Position numbers and translations under genes: made by a program. Below, one piece after another: positions 16,826 through 24,690 of a stretch of 36,396 nt of DNA. The notes below the pieces were generated by a model. That model did not search any database. It worked only from the letters and a program-made list of their open reading frames with translations, and had not been told where the DNA came from. This DNA is from a bacterium (GTDB taxonomy: Bacteria > JAJVIF01 > JAGGVT01): NCBI GenBank assembly GCA_021157815.1, contig JAGGVT010000041.1:1-36396 (forward strand). The letters run 5' to 3'. Every line of letters begins with the position of its first letter. Position 1 is the stretch's first letter.

Positions 16826-17902
16826 ATGATGACGCACAAGAATGATAGAGGATTCACTCTTATCGAACTTCTGGTCGTTATCGTGATCATCGGAATCCTG
16901 GCCGCGATGGCTCTCCCGAACTTTGTAAAAGCGAGGGAAAAAGCAAAAGAGGCTGAGGTCAAGTCGAATATTCATTCAATCCAGATCGCTCTTGAGCGAT
17001 ATGCCACAGACTCAGGTGGAGTTTATCCGTTAATTCTTTACGGTGGTGATAATTCAGACTCATTCACTACCCGAAAAACGGAGGAATACGATGATTCCGC
17101 TGGAAATACATGGGATGGATTCAGTGAATATAACGGCGATGTGGACGTTCTGATCGAATACGGTTATCTTTCCCAGTATCCGAAGAACCCCTTCCAGAGG
17201 AAGCGAGACATTGACAAGTACGGACGACTGCTTACGCAGCCGGCAGATTACAACTTGCTTATGATGGATCACCGAGTCAATATCTGGTCGCAGCATCCAG
17301 CCCCCACTCATGGGGCTTCGGATAGAGCGCACCAGCTGATTGAACGACAGGTCGGTGGCGAGAAGGGTAATCTGATGTGGGAAATTTCCGAAGGCCAGAG
17401 GCATATGCCGTTCCCCATCGTTGTGGTTCCTGACCCGGACCCTGATGCGCCAGGGAATTATTATCACTATGTCAATCCGACAGCGGCCAATAACTTCGCC
17501 GTTGTGGCGAACTTCCGTGATGATCACCTGTTTTTCCTGATGCCCGGTAACTTCTATTACTACGCGACGTTCAGCGGCATTGGCGGATACAGTCCCCTTG
17601 TAAACGGCGATCCAATGAAGCCGGTTCTTAGTGAGGTAACAGGCTTTAACCTTGCAGGTTACGGCACGACAACCAACCCGGCGAAGGACGTTTACAACAT
17701 CCTTGGTGATTACACCGATCGTTCGCTGTTTACGACCAACAGACCGATTCCGCCAGGAGAGATTGATAGCTACACACTCGAGGACCGCGACAAGATCTAT
17801 GTTGGTCCTGACGGACGAAATGACGGTGTTATTATCGTTGTTCAGTCAGGAGCGGATAGAAAGGCTCCGACGAATCTCGAAATAGACGAGGATCTCAGCT
17901 AG
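16826..17902 (+). CDS. Type IV pilin / pseudopilin-like protein with long C-terminal region (copy 2)
   Basis: 358 residues, paralogous to the preceding gene. The leader MMTHKNDRG is followed by the cleavage site and FTLIELLVVIVIIGILAAMALPNF, then REKAKEAEVKSNIHSIQIALERYATDSGGVYP, nearly identical to copy 1. The body shares YGYLSQYPKNPF, PDPDPDAPGNYYHY and the C-terminal DGVIIVVQSGADRKAP with copy 1, so the two are tandem duplicates that have diverged between these anchors. ATG 16826 is chosen because AGGAGGT (16809-16815) lies 10 nt upstream and the leader then has normal prepilin length; ATG 16829 also fits. A strong terminator follows at 17936-17969. They may be two subunits of one filament or surface structure. 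Confidence 0.85.
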   Translation: MMTHKNDRGFTLIELLVVIVIIGILAAMALPNFVKAREKAKEAEVKSNIHSIQIALERYATDSGGVYPLILYGGDNSDSFTTRKTEEYDDSAGNTWDGFSEYNGDVDVLIEYGYLSQYPKNPFQRKRDIDKYGRLLTQPADYNLLMMDHRVNIWSQHPAPTHGASDRAHQLIERQVGGEKGNLMWEISEGQRHMPFPIVVVPDPDPDAPGNYYHYVNPTAANNFAVVANFRDDHLFFLMPGNFYYYATFSGIGGYSPLVNGDPMKPVLSEVTGFNLAGYGTTTNPAKDVYNILGDYTDRSLFTTNRPIPPGEIDSYTLEDRDKIYVGPDGRNDGVIIVVQSGADRKAPTNLEIDEDLS

Positions 17903-17935
17903 GACTGAGAGACTCGGTTATTGCACGATAATTCA

Positions 17936-17969
17936 GATGGGCGCTTTAATAAGCGCCCATCTTTTTTTT
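17936..17969 (+). terminator. Rho-independent terminator of the pseudopilin genes
   Basis: Perfect 11-bp stem GATGGGCGCTT/AAGCGCCCATC with a TAAT loop, followed by eight T residues, 33 bases after the stop codon. Confidence 0.93.
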
Positions 17970-18048
17970 GTGGTGCGGGCATCCTGCCTGCATCTTTTTA
18001 GATCTTAAGCTACATCTCGAGATTCAGGCAGGATGCCAGCAGCACAAC
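17969..18048. repeat. Inverted repeat of the GTGGTGCGGGCATCC family
   Basis: Left arm TTGTGGTGCGGGCATCCTGC and right arm GCAGGATGCC-type (CAGGCAGGATGCCAGCAGCACAA) flank an AT-rich centre. A degenerate further arm (GATGCAGGCAGCACAA) lies at about 18080-18095. It is related to 26018-26090 and 12693-12717 and sits between convergent genes. Confidence 0.7.
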
Positions 18049-18116
18049 AAAGTCATGTAATAATCCAAGCTTATCTCAAGATGCAGGCAGCACAACAGCA
18101 GCACAAGCAGATTAAT

Positions 18117-19172
18117 CTAATTGGATTCGCGTTTCTTCTTATTGTTGTTTGTCAACCACAGTTTCTGAGGGTCGCCGCGGGGGATTAGCCTGAATCGGTC
18201 AACGAGGAAATCGGCGATGAGGAGCAATGCCGCGATTGCAAGGAACCAGTGTGCCAGTTCCTCTTTGCGTGTCATTAGTCCTGATTTGAATTCAGCTTTG
18301 GATGAGCGGTCGAATTTGAGAAAAACCGCGTTGGCGTCACTGAGTTTCTCGATGAAAAAAGCTTTTCCATGAGTGATATCAGCGATTTTCTTAAGCGTTG
18401 ATTTGTCCAGTTTGACTATGACAGGCTGATTCTTATATGACCGTGGAATAAGTCGATTGAAGAAATCGCGTTCGAATAATCTGGTGCCCTCCTCAGTTCC
18501 AATACCGATGGCGTAAATCCTGACGCCGTCCCTTAACGCTTCCCTTGCGGCTTTTGTTGGAGTGGAACCTTTGTTGTTTTCGCCATCGGTGAACAGAACG
18601 ATTGCCCGTCCGTGTTCGCCCTCGAATCTGGTTAATGCAAGCGTGACAGCATCGCCGTAACCTGTTCCCGGACTGGATGATGATCTATCGATTCGGACGC
18701 CATCGAGGAAAGTTAGCAGAGTGCCATGATCGAGTGTAAGGGGGCAGATGACATACGGTTCGCCTGTGAAGCCGATGATGCCTATTCTATCGTGAGGGTG
18801 GCTTTTAACTATGGCTTCAGAGACTTTTTTCTGCACGATAAATCTGGACGCGCCGACATCCTCGACTATCATGCTTTTGGACATGTCGAGTATGAGGTAG
18901 ATGTCGATACCCTCTGATGTGGATTCCATTTCGATTTCGCCGCCTTTGGGTCGTGCGAGAGCTAACAGCAGGCATGCCAGCGCCAGGGCAATCAGGATTG
19001 TTCTTGCCAGTGGAACCCATTTACGTTCGGACGGAGCGATAATCCGCCAGAGTTTATCATCGGCGAATTTGTTTCTGGAGCGCGCGCGGAGCTTGTAGAA
19101 ACGCAATATCCACCAGACGGCGATGGGTACGAGCAAAAGGAGATAGAGTAGATTTTCGTTTTGAAATATCAT
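18117..19172 (-). CDS. VWA-domain membrane protein, BatA/BatB-like (second copy)
   Basis: 351 residues. An N-terminal membrane segment (LLYLLLLVPIAVWWILRFY) and a second one (ARTILIALALACLLLALARP) match the Bat N-terminal domain. The von Willebrand A domain follows with its metal site: DMSKS (96-100), Thr in PGTGYGDA (about 170) and FTDGENN (194-200). A C-terminal membrane segment (WFLAIAALLLIADFLV) precedes a basic tail. The Lys in DMSKS replaces the Gly of the usual DxSGS. Bat proteins act at the membrane in stress resistance and complex assembly, usually with MoxR ATPase and DUF58 protein. It is separated from the patatin gene by 252 bases that contain a 102-bp repeat, and its start at 19172 lacks a good ribosome binding site. 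Confidence 0.82.
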   Translation of the reverse strand: MIFQNENLLYLLLLVPIAVWWILRFYKLRARSRNKFADDKLWRIIAPSERKWVPLARTILIALALACLLLALARPKGGEIEMESTSEGIDIYLILDMSKSMIVEDVGASRFIVQKKVSEAIVKSHPHDRIGIIGFTGEPYVICPLTLDHGTLLTFLDGVRIDRSSSSPGTGYGDAVTLALTRFEGEHGRAIVLFTDGENNKGSTPTKAAREALRDGVRIYAIGIGTEEGTRLFERDFFNRLIPRSYKNQPVIVKLDKSTLKKIADITHGKAFFIEKLSDANAVFLKFDRSSKAEFKSGLMTRKEELAHWFLAIAALLLIADFLVDRFRLIPRGDPQKLWLTNNNKKKRESN

Positions 19173-19234
19173 TTTTTAGCAATCACCATGCTAAACAACC
19201 TGACAGAAAAGGCGCGAAATTGATCTAAAACGCA

Positions 19235-19336
19235 GGGTGCCGCCCATACAGCCGTCTCGGCTTTATGGGTGATACGCTGCGAAGTTACGCATTTCACCCA
19301 CAAATCACAAAAAGACGTGATGTGTGGGCGGCACCC
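19235..19336. repeat. 102-bp inverted-repeat element, full copy A
   Basis: Terminal arms GGGTGCCGCCCATACA and TGTGTGGGCGGCACCC (one mismatch) enclose two internal hairpins. The left is CCCATACAGCC/GGCTTTATGGG, and the right is CCCACAAATCAC/GTGATGTGTGGG around AAAAAGAC. It has the same length as the copy at 30621-30722. It lies between the patatin and second VWA genes, inside an otherwise co-directional cluster. Confidence 0.85.
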
Positions 19337-19424
19337 GAGAGTTACCAGTAAAATTGTATGTTTGAAAATCACCATACTTTTCCAATGTGCTCTAAAGCGT
19401 AGTGTTAAAAATACATGATTCTTT

Positions 19425-20495
19425 TTATTCGTTATCTGCAAGTTTCTCCATGATTGATTTTTTTGCTTCCAGGATTTGCTTTTCGAAATCCGGGATTCCT
19501 GTCATTGGTACATACGGGAGTTTTGGCCGGATAATAATCAGGTCAGCTTTTGGGCCTCGTGTGGTTTTGTAATCCTTGATGATAAATTCATGATCAATTG
19601 AAAGTTCCACGCCGAGTATTTCAAAGCTTTCGCTTATTAGGCTTAACGGGTTTGTTGGCGGTGAGGCATCTTTCGACCAGTATGCCACTTCCATTGCGAC
19701 GATTAGCAGGTCTCTTTTTTCGCGCCGCATGTTGACATCCTCAAGCCATCGAATGAAAGGAGTTCGAATCGGCAGGTGTTCAGCGATGCCGCCATCTAGG
19801 TAGTATTCATCTCCTATTTGCTTGGGCCAGTAGATTCCGCTCATCGACATCGATGCCCTGAGGATATCGGCAAGGTCGCCATCAGAGATGTTTTCATCAA
19901 ACAGGTCGTCCTCTGATCGCATTAGATGGCGGACATTTCCATCATTGGTGATACTTAGAATTGTTTTTTGATACCTTTCGATGTTGTATGCGATAGCGTG
20001 GAAGTCCGAAAGGTTTACCAACGGGTTTGGCTGGCTGGCTTTTTGCGCCAGTTCGCGAATGTGATTTTCAACTTTCATTCCGGGGAAGAATCCGGCCGTT
20101 TTCAGTTTTTCCTCGCCGAACAAAACGCTTATCTCTGATTTGATGGCTTTGACATTAAAGAGGTCGAACATCAGGCTGAGGCTGATGTCATCGAGTGCCG
20201 CATCAATTTGTTTGATGCTTAATCCACTTGCCCATAAACCACCGACAATCGCGCCAGCGCTTACACCATAAAGTTCATCAATTTTCATGTTGAGTTTTTC
20301 AAACAGGCTTAAAAAGGGCAGATGGCATGCGATTTTTAATTTACCGGAACTTAGCGCGACAACGAATTTCTTATTCTTTCGATGGCGTATGAGATCGGTG
20401 AATTCATCGGGATTAAACTCCCAGATTTCACTCTTGCGGGGTTTGGATGAGTTTTTTTTCAAGCCCGCCAGTTTTTGTTTAATTGATTTATGCAT
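19425..20495 (-). CDS. Patatin-like phospholipase
   Basis: 356 residues. The catalytic dyad is visible: Ser79 in GVSAG (G-x-S-x-G) and Asp234 in LDGGIAEHLPI (DGG). The family hydrolyses acyl chains from phospholipids or related esters. The usual glycine-rich oxyanion motif (GGGxKG) is degraded to ALSSGKLKIACH (47-58), so activity could be reduced or altered. A long N-terminal extension (1-42, basic) and a C-terminal region with DLIIIRPKLPYVPMTG are present; no signal peptide is seen, so it is probably cytoplasmic or peripheral. It starts 2 bases after the stop of the upstream VWA gene, with AGGAGG inside the end of that gene, indicating translational coupling. A patatin inside a Bat-like cluster is unusual to my knowledge. 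Confidence 0.88.
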   Translation of the reverse strand: MHKSIKQKLAGLKKNSSKPRKSEIWEFNPDEFTDLIRHRKNKKFVVALSSGKLKIACHLPFLSLFEKLNMKIDELYGVSAGAIVGGLWASGLSIKQIDAALDDISLSLMFDLFNVKAIKSEISVLFGEEKLKTAGFFPGMKVENHIRELAQKASQPNPLVNLSDFHAIAYNIERYQKTILSITNDGNVRHLMRSEDDLFDENISDGDLADILRASMSMSGIYWPKQIGDEYYLDGGIAEHLPIRTPFIRWLEDVNMRREKRDLLIVAMEVAYWSKDASPPTNPLSLISESFEILGVELSIDHEFIIKDYKTTRGPKADLIIIRPKLPYVPMTGIPDFEKQILEAKKSIMEKLADNE

Positions 20496-20497
20496 TT

Positions 20498-21475
20498 TTA
20501 TATTATCCTCCTGAATCGTCCGGTGAAAAGGAACATTTCGAGGACAAGGAAACAGAGTCCGGGGATGAGGAAATATTTGTAGAGTTCGTTATAGACAGTG
20601 AACTCACGGGTTTCAATTTTGTGTTTTTCCAGCTGCGCGATTTCCTGGTAGATTTGCCTGAGTGATGTGTTGTCCGTGGCGCGGAAATATCTGCCGCGTG
20701 TCAAACTGGCGATTTTCTGCAGCGATTCCTCATCGAGATGTGTTTTCATCAGCTGGGTACCCTGATGATAGTATCTTTTTTGCCCAAGCGGGTCGATGTA
20801 CGGCACCGGAGCGCCTCCGATAGTTCCGACTCCAATCGTATATATTCGGATTCCCTTGTCGAAAGCGACTTTTGAGATTATCTCCGGATCGATTCCCGTG
20901 TTGTTTTCTCCGTCTGTCAGAAGAATAATCAGCTTGCTTTTGGCTTTTTCATCGACGAATTTATTTATTGCGTTTCCGATGGCATCGCCAATCGCGGTAC
21001 CGTTAATCGGGATTGTTTCAGTGTCCAGTTCGGCGATGAGCTGCTCGATTATGTGATAATCAGTGGTAAGCGGACATTGTGTGAACGATTTACCCGCGAA
21101 AGCGACCAGACCAAGGCGGTTTCCCTCCATTTCACGGACGAATTCCTTTACAACATCCTTCGCGGCTTCCAGGCGGTTGGGTTTGAAATCCTCCGCGAGC
21201 ATGGAGCCGGACACATCGAGACAGAGGACGATATCAACGCCTTCCGTGATTGTTTTTTCCTCACCGCTGCCAATCTGCGGCCGCGACGCCGCGATTATTA
21301 TCAGGACAAGCGCGATTATTCGCAGTATCGAAACCAGTTCCCTGCGCCAGAATACCGGTTTTCCTTTTCTGATTCGTTTGAAAGTATTCGAGGTCGGCAG
21401 GAGCATTGTGTAGTCAGGCAGTTTGTGCCTGAGGAAAACCGCAAGCAGCAGAAACGGGATGACACCAATCAGCAT
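20498..21475 (-). CDS. VWA-domain membrane protein, BatA-like (first copy)
   Basis: 325 residues from ATG 21475. It has two N-terminal hydrophobic segments (LIGVIPFLLLAVFL, then LRIIALVLIIIAASRP), the Bat-type RPQIGSGEE junction and a VWA domain with a complete metal site: DVSGS (87-91), Thr in NGTAIGDA (about 160) and LTDGENN (186-192). It ends with a membrane segment (YFLIPGLCFLVLEMFLFTG). It resembles BatA of aerotolerance operons. The open frame and hydrophobic character continue upstream of 21475 (FGFKIAL) to a CTG at 21502 that would overlap the DUF58 stop; no ATG, GTG or TTG lies between, so the start is uncertain. It is translationally linked to the downstream patatin. Confidence 0.88.
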   Translation of the reverse strand: MLIGVIPFLLLAVFLRHKLPDYTMLLPTSNTFKRIRKGKPVFWRRELVSILRIIALVLIIIAASRPQIGSGEEKTITEGVDIVLCLDVSGSMLAEDFKPNRLEAAKDVVKEFVREMEGNRLGLVAFAGKSFTQCPLTTDYHIIEQLIAELDTETIPINGTAIGDAIGNAINKFVDEKAKSKLIILLTDGENNTGIDPEIISKVAFDKGIRIYTIGVGTIGGAPVPYIDPLGQKRYYHQGTQLMKTHLDEESLQKIASLTRGRYFRATDNTSLRQIYQEIAQLEKHKIETREFTVYNELYKYFLIPGLCFLVLEMFLFTGRFRRII

Positions 21476-21498
21476 CAGAGCTATTTTAAATCCGAATG

Positions 21499-22386
21499 TC
21501 AGCGACGGCGTTGCCCCCTTTCGCGTTTGCGGATGAAATCGAGAATTGGTTTTGCGATATCCGTTTGGGTTGTGAGCTCAATAATCGGTATGTGCAGGCG
21601 TTTGGCGATTCGTGAATGGTATTCATTCCATTCGGCGATGGATTTCCGGTACGTTCTGAGTGTCGATAAATCCCGTCCGTTCAGAAGGAAAACCTCCTCG
21701 GTTTCGGGGTCTTCGACTTCGATTACGCCGTCGAAATCCAGGTTAAGCTCCTGTTCATCGCGCGTTCGCACGAGGATTATGTCATGGCGGCGATTAACAG
21801 ATTTCAGAGGTTTGTATAAATCCTCATCGGTTATGAAGTCGCTGACTATAAACACGACGCTGCGTCGCAGGTTGCGTTTGGCAAGCAGGCGAATCGCTTC
21901 TGTGATATTCGTTCCGCCGCTTTTGGATTCGTGATTGATAAGGTGATTCATCAGCTGGAAGAAATGCGCGCGCCCCTTTTTGATTGGTAGGGAGTATTCG
22001 ACCTCATTTGTGAAAAGCGACAGTCCGACCTTGTCCTGATGCATGATAGCAAGGTACGCCATCGTGCCGGTGAATTCTGATATGAGCTGGCGTTTTGTTC
22101 GCCGGCGGGTTCCGAAATATCCGCTTTTTGAAATATCGACCAGGAACAAAACCGACAGTTCGCGCTCTTCGACGTACTCCTTCACGTACGGCTCCCGCAT
22201 TCGCGCGGTTACATTCCAGTCAATCAGGCGGATGTCATCACCCTCGATATACTTGCGCACCTGCGAAAATTCAATCCCGCGCCCCTTGAACGCGGATGAG
22301 TACTCGCCGGCGTAGAGGGTGTCGATGCGGTAGGAGAGCCTGAGTTCGAAATTCCGTATCTGTTTTATGGTTGCTGCGTCAAGCAT
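21499..22386 (-). CDS. DUF58 family protein
   Basis: About 295 residues. The DUF58 hallmark EFSQVRKYIEGDDIRLIDWNVTARMREPYVKEYVEERE is intact, and a VWA-like fold follows with LFLVDISKS (D-x-S-x-S) and VVFIVSDF. DUF58 proteins usually sit after a MoxR AAA+ ATPase and before Bat VWA genes; here the MoxR gene is missing and the gene upstream on the same strand is rloB. ATG 22386 is chosen over TTG 22404 because the promoter at 22410-22439 predicts a transcript start close to 22403. The protein ends in RERGQRRR. The downstream VWA gene follows within about 25 bases, so the two are cotranscribed. Confidence 0.88.
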   Translation of the reverse strand: MLDAATIKQIRNFELRLSYRIDTLYAGEYSSAFKGRGIEFSQVRKYIEGDDIRLIDWNVTARMREPYVKEYVEERELSVLFLVDISKSGYFGTRRRTKRQLISEFTGTMAYLAIMHQDKVGLSLFTNEVEYSLPIKKGRAHFFQLMNHLINHESKSGGTNITEAIRLLAKRNLRRSVVFIVSDFITDEDLYKPLKSVNRRHDIILVRTRDEQELNLDFDGVIEVEDPETEEVFLLNGRDLSTLRTYRKSIAEWNEYHSRIAKRLHIPIIELTTQTDIAKPILDFIRKRERGQRRR

Positions 22387-22409
22387 AAGTTTCACATATT
22401 CCAAGGCTA

Positions 22410-22439
22410 ATTATACGATACTTGGGGGGCGGGTGTCGG
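22410..22439 (-). promoter_or_regulatory. Possible promoter of the DUF58-VWA-patatin operon
   Basis: On the minus strand, a perfect TATAAT (22410-22415) lies 18 bp from CCGACA (22434-22439, 4/6 to the -35 consensus). It would separate this operon from rloAB upstream and give a very short leader. Confidence 0.4.
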
Positions 22440-22481
22440 TTTGATTTTTGTGAAAAGAAGGAGGGGATGTGGATTGCATTT

Positions 22482-23090
22482 TTAGAGTGATTCGAGGAAT
22501 TCTATCAAATAGTCCACATTTGTGGATGGATTTGCCATTTCGTCGTTGTGATTTTCGAGGTTCTTTTTTCTGAGAATTTTCGCATTGAACATAGCTTCAT
22601 TCAGATGCGGTTTTAGCATATCATAGATTCCCTGCATAGATTTATCATAGTTGTTGATTTGTTTTCCAAGTTCACTTATTGCTTGTGCAGAAGTAAGATA
22701 TGGAATTGCATCGGTGAAATGTAAAAGGAACCAAAGCTCAATGCACGGATTAGAGAGTGCAACTTTAAGCCCCGCGTTTTGCATTTGTTGCATAGTTTCT
22801 TTTATTTCAGGGCGTTCATCGTGATCAAACACACACCAGACAATGTCGTTTGGGCCATCCTTTTTTAATTCTTTACCATATTGCAATAATCTTTTAGGAT
22901 TTGTTCCGTTTACATTTTTAGGAATTTCAATCTTGGCATTGCATCTGCGCTTTTTCTCTCTGATTGCTTTGAAATAATTTGGTTCGGTTTCCTTGCCTTC
23001 ACAAAGGATGAAGATTAATCGTTTAGGGTCACGAAAAGGGTCTTTTCGTCGGAAGTTTGGATTGTGCTGTTTTCCTCTTCTGCTTTTCAA
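22482..23090 (-). CDS. rloB: RloB-like protein (AbiLii-type, Toprim-related nuclease)
   Basis: 202 residues. LIFILCEGKETEPNYFKAI (25-43) and WCVFDHDE (85-92) are the Toprim-like acidic motifs of the RloB family. NPCIELWFLLHF (113-124) is also a RloB hallmark. Related proteins occur as the second gene of RloAB and of the lactococcal AbiL phage-resistance pair, where the ATPase senses infection and the Toprim protein is the likely effector; that role here is inference. The start is TTG, and the sequence TTGA serves as both start and the rloA stop, a 4-base overlap that couples translation. The basic N-terminus (KSRRGKQHNPNFRRK) is typical of the family. Confidence 0.88.
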   Translation of the reverse strand: MKSRRGKQHNPNFRRKDPFRDPKRLIFILCEGKETEPNYFKAIREKKRRCNAKIEIPKNVNGTNPKRLLQYGKELKKDGPNDIVWCVFDHDERPEIKETMQQMQNAGLKVALSNPCIELWFLLHFTDAIPYLTSAQAISELGKQINNYDKSMQGIYDMLKPHLNEAMFNAKILRKKNLENHNDEMANPSTNVDYLIEFLESL

Positions 23091-24379
23091 AATGGAAGGT
23101 CTCCGATGAATGGAACAGCGCCGTAGCGTCCCTTTAGATATCCGGTTCTGTAATTTTCATTTTTCCGCGGTTTGAAATCCCAGAGGGAATATAAATCGGT
23201 CGCTCCGGTTTCATCTTTTTCTGTGAACCATATTTGGTCGCGGCGGAAAAGGTCAGCATCAAGGAGTCCGCAGTCATGAGTTGTGAAAATCAGTTGGGGA
23301 TTTTTATCGTTATTATATTCGTGTACCATTTGGATTAAAAAGCGAGTCAAATGGGCATGAATGCTTTTTTCCAACTCATCGACAAAAAGAACGCACTCAT
23401 TTTCCAGTGTATATAACCAGGGTCCAATCATTGCAAAGAACCTAATTGTTCCAGCGGATTCATCCCTTTCTAAATCAAAATCTATCATTAATGTGTCTTG
23501 GTCTTCTGATGATTTTTTATGCTTTGTAATGACTTTTGCTATTTTTGCATCGCGGAGGTCCATATTCGTTTCCGCCATAATTTGTTTCTTCGTTGCGTCA
23601 GGTAATTCCAGCCAATGTTGTGAATCTGTTATAGGTATCTCCTCAATGTTAAATCCCTCAATTCCTAAATCCGCAATTCTTAGATAATTTTCAACTTTCT
23701 TTTTTAAGCCTGGGTATTTAGAACACATTGTAAGTGTGAAGCCCATTTCAGCTTCCTTTTCAGGATGTTCAGATATACTCTTCAAGCAATTTGAAAACCA
23801 TTTATAAACGGGTTGAACCGTTGGATTGTTAAACTGGACAGCGACAGATAGAAAAAGAGCGTTATCTCTTGTTTTCCCCTCAAGCTGCTTTCTATCGCCT
23901 TTCCAGCTTGGGCCAAAATCGTATTTGTATTCTCCATCAGAAATTATTTTACGTTCGAATAATAAACGTGGTCGTGATTTCCTTGCGGCTGTCAGCCACT
24001 CTTCATGCACTTTTTCTGAATCAACAGAAAAGCCATAGACATATCTTTCATCATTATGAATAAACACAATCTCGAATTCTGATGGTTTGGATGAAAATGC
24101 TGTATCAAGTTTGAATGGCGTAATGCCTATTTTATCGCCTGACTGCAGTTTCGTGGCGGAATTAAGAACCATCCAGCGCATTATGCCTAATGCTTCGAGA
24201 ATATTGGATTTTCCAGATGCGTTGGCGCCGTATATTCCAACGCTTTTCAGCAAACTGAAATTGCGATTCTCAACCTCAAATGTATTTTCAGGATGAGTCG
24301 AATCACTGGACGCAACCATGCTAAGAGTTACTTTGTCTTTTATGGACTTGTAGTTTTTAACGCTGAACTGAACTAACAT
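23087..24379 (-). CDS. rloA: RloA-like AAA/ABC-type ATPase (AbiLi-type)
   Basis: 430 residues. The protein opens MLVQFSVKNYKSIKDKVTLSM, as in OLD/RloA-type ATPases. Walker A is GIYGANASGKSN (48-59), an ABC-like signature ESAGT lies at 307-311, Walker B VLFVDELEKSIH at 330-341 and the switch motif TTHD at 366-369. All are present, so ATPase activity is expected. Such proteins are SMC-like sensors in RloAB, AbiL and PARIS-type defence pairs. Start ATG 24379 has AGGGG 9 nt upstream. It is the first gene of a two-gene operon with rloB. An inverted repeat overlapping a possible promoter lies upstream (24449-24476). Confidence 0.9.
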   Translation of the reverse strand: MLVQFSVKNYKSIKDKVTLSMVASSDSTHPENTFEVENRNFSLLKSVGIYGANASGKSNILEALGIMRWMVLNSATKLQSGDKIGITPFKLDTAFSSKPSEFEIVFIHNDERYVYGFSVDSEKVHEEWLTAARKSRPRLLFERKIISDGEYKYDFGPSWKGDRKQLEGKTRDNALFLSVAVQFNNPTVQPVYKWFSNCLKSISEHPEKEAEMGFTLTMCSKYPGLKKKVENYLRIADLGIEGFNIEEIPITDSQHWLELPDATKKQIMAETNMDLRDAKIAKVITKHKKSSEDQDTLMIDFDLERDESAGTIRFFAMIGPWLYTLENECVLFVDELEKSIHAHLTRFLIQMVHEYNNDKNPQLIFTTHDCGLLDADLFRRDQIWFTEKDETGATDLYSLWDFKPRKNENYRTGYLKGRYGAVPFIGDLPF

Positions 24380-24448
24380 TTTCTTTCCCCTAAAAGGGTG
24401 ATTTAATCATTATTAACTTTCGTGATTATTATCGCCATTTAATTGCTA

Positions 24449-24476
24449 ATTATGCACATTTTGCGCATAAACGCAA
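24449..24476 (-). promoter_or_regulatory. Possible rloAB promoter with overlapping operator
   Basis: On the minus strand, TTGCGT (24471-24476) and CATAAT (24449-24454) are 16 bp apart. An inverted repeat with 9-bp arms, one mismatch, and a 3-bp centre (TTATGCACA/TGCGCATAA, 24450-24470) covers the spacer and the -10, as an operator would. Confidence 0.4.
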
Positions 24477-24605
24477 GTTAAAATCAAAGAGCAACGCATT
24501 TTAATCCGAGTTCTCGAATGTTTAAAATACAAGAAACGGGACGTTTCTGACACAGCCGATGGGATATCAGCACTACGAATTGTGGATTTATGATTTTCAA
24601 TAATG

Positions 24606-24634
24606 TTGCAAACTAACCCGCGTTGCGTTAGAAT
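24606..24634 (+). promoter_or_regulatory. Possible promoter of the aminotransferase gene
   Basis: TTGCAA (24606-24611) and TAGAAT (24629-24634) with a 17-bp spacer; matches 4/6 and 5/6. The leader would be about 50 nt. Confidence 0.45.
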
Positions 24635-24690
24635 TTTTTTCCTTTTTGAGGAGATGGCTTAAGTGCATAATTCCATTCGGAGGTTTTGTT

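Noticed and set aside
19169-19441. Minus-strand ORFs containing the peptide GCRPHITSFCDLW at several places
   Set aside because: The peptide arises from translating the 102-bp repeat at each copy, not from a gene family.
19425-20495. CBASS or cyclic-nucleotide defence, suggested by the patatin
   Set aside because: No CD-NTase or ubiquitin-like accessory gene is nearby, and the patatin is coupled to a VWA gene instead.
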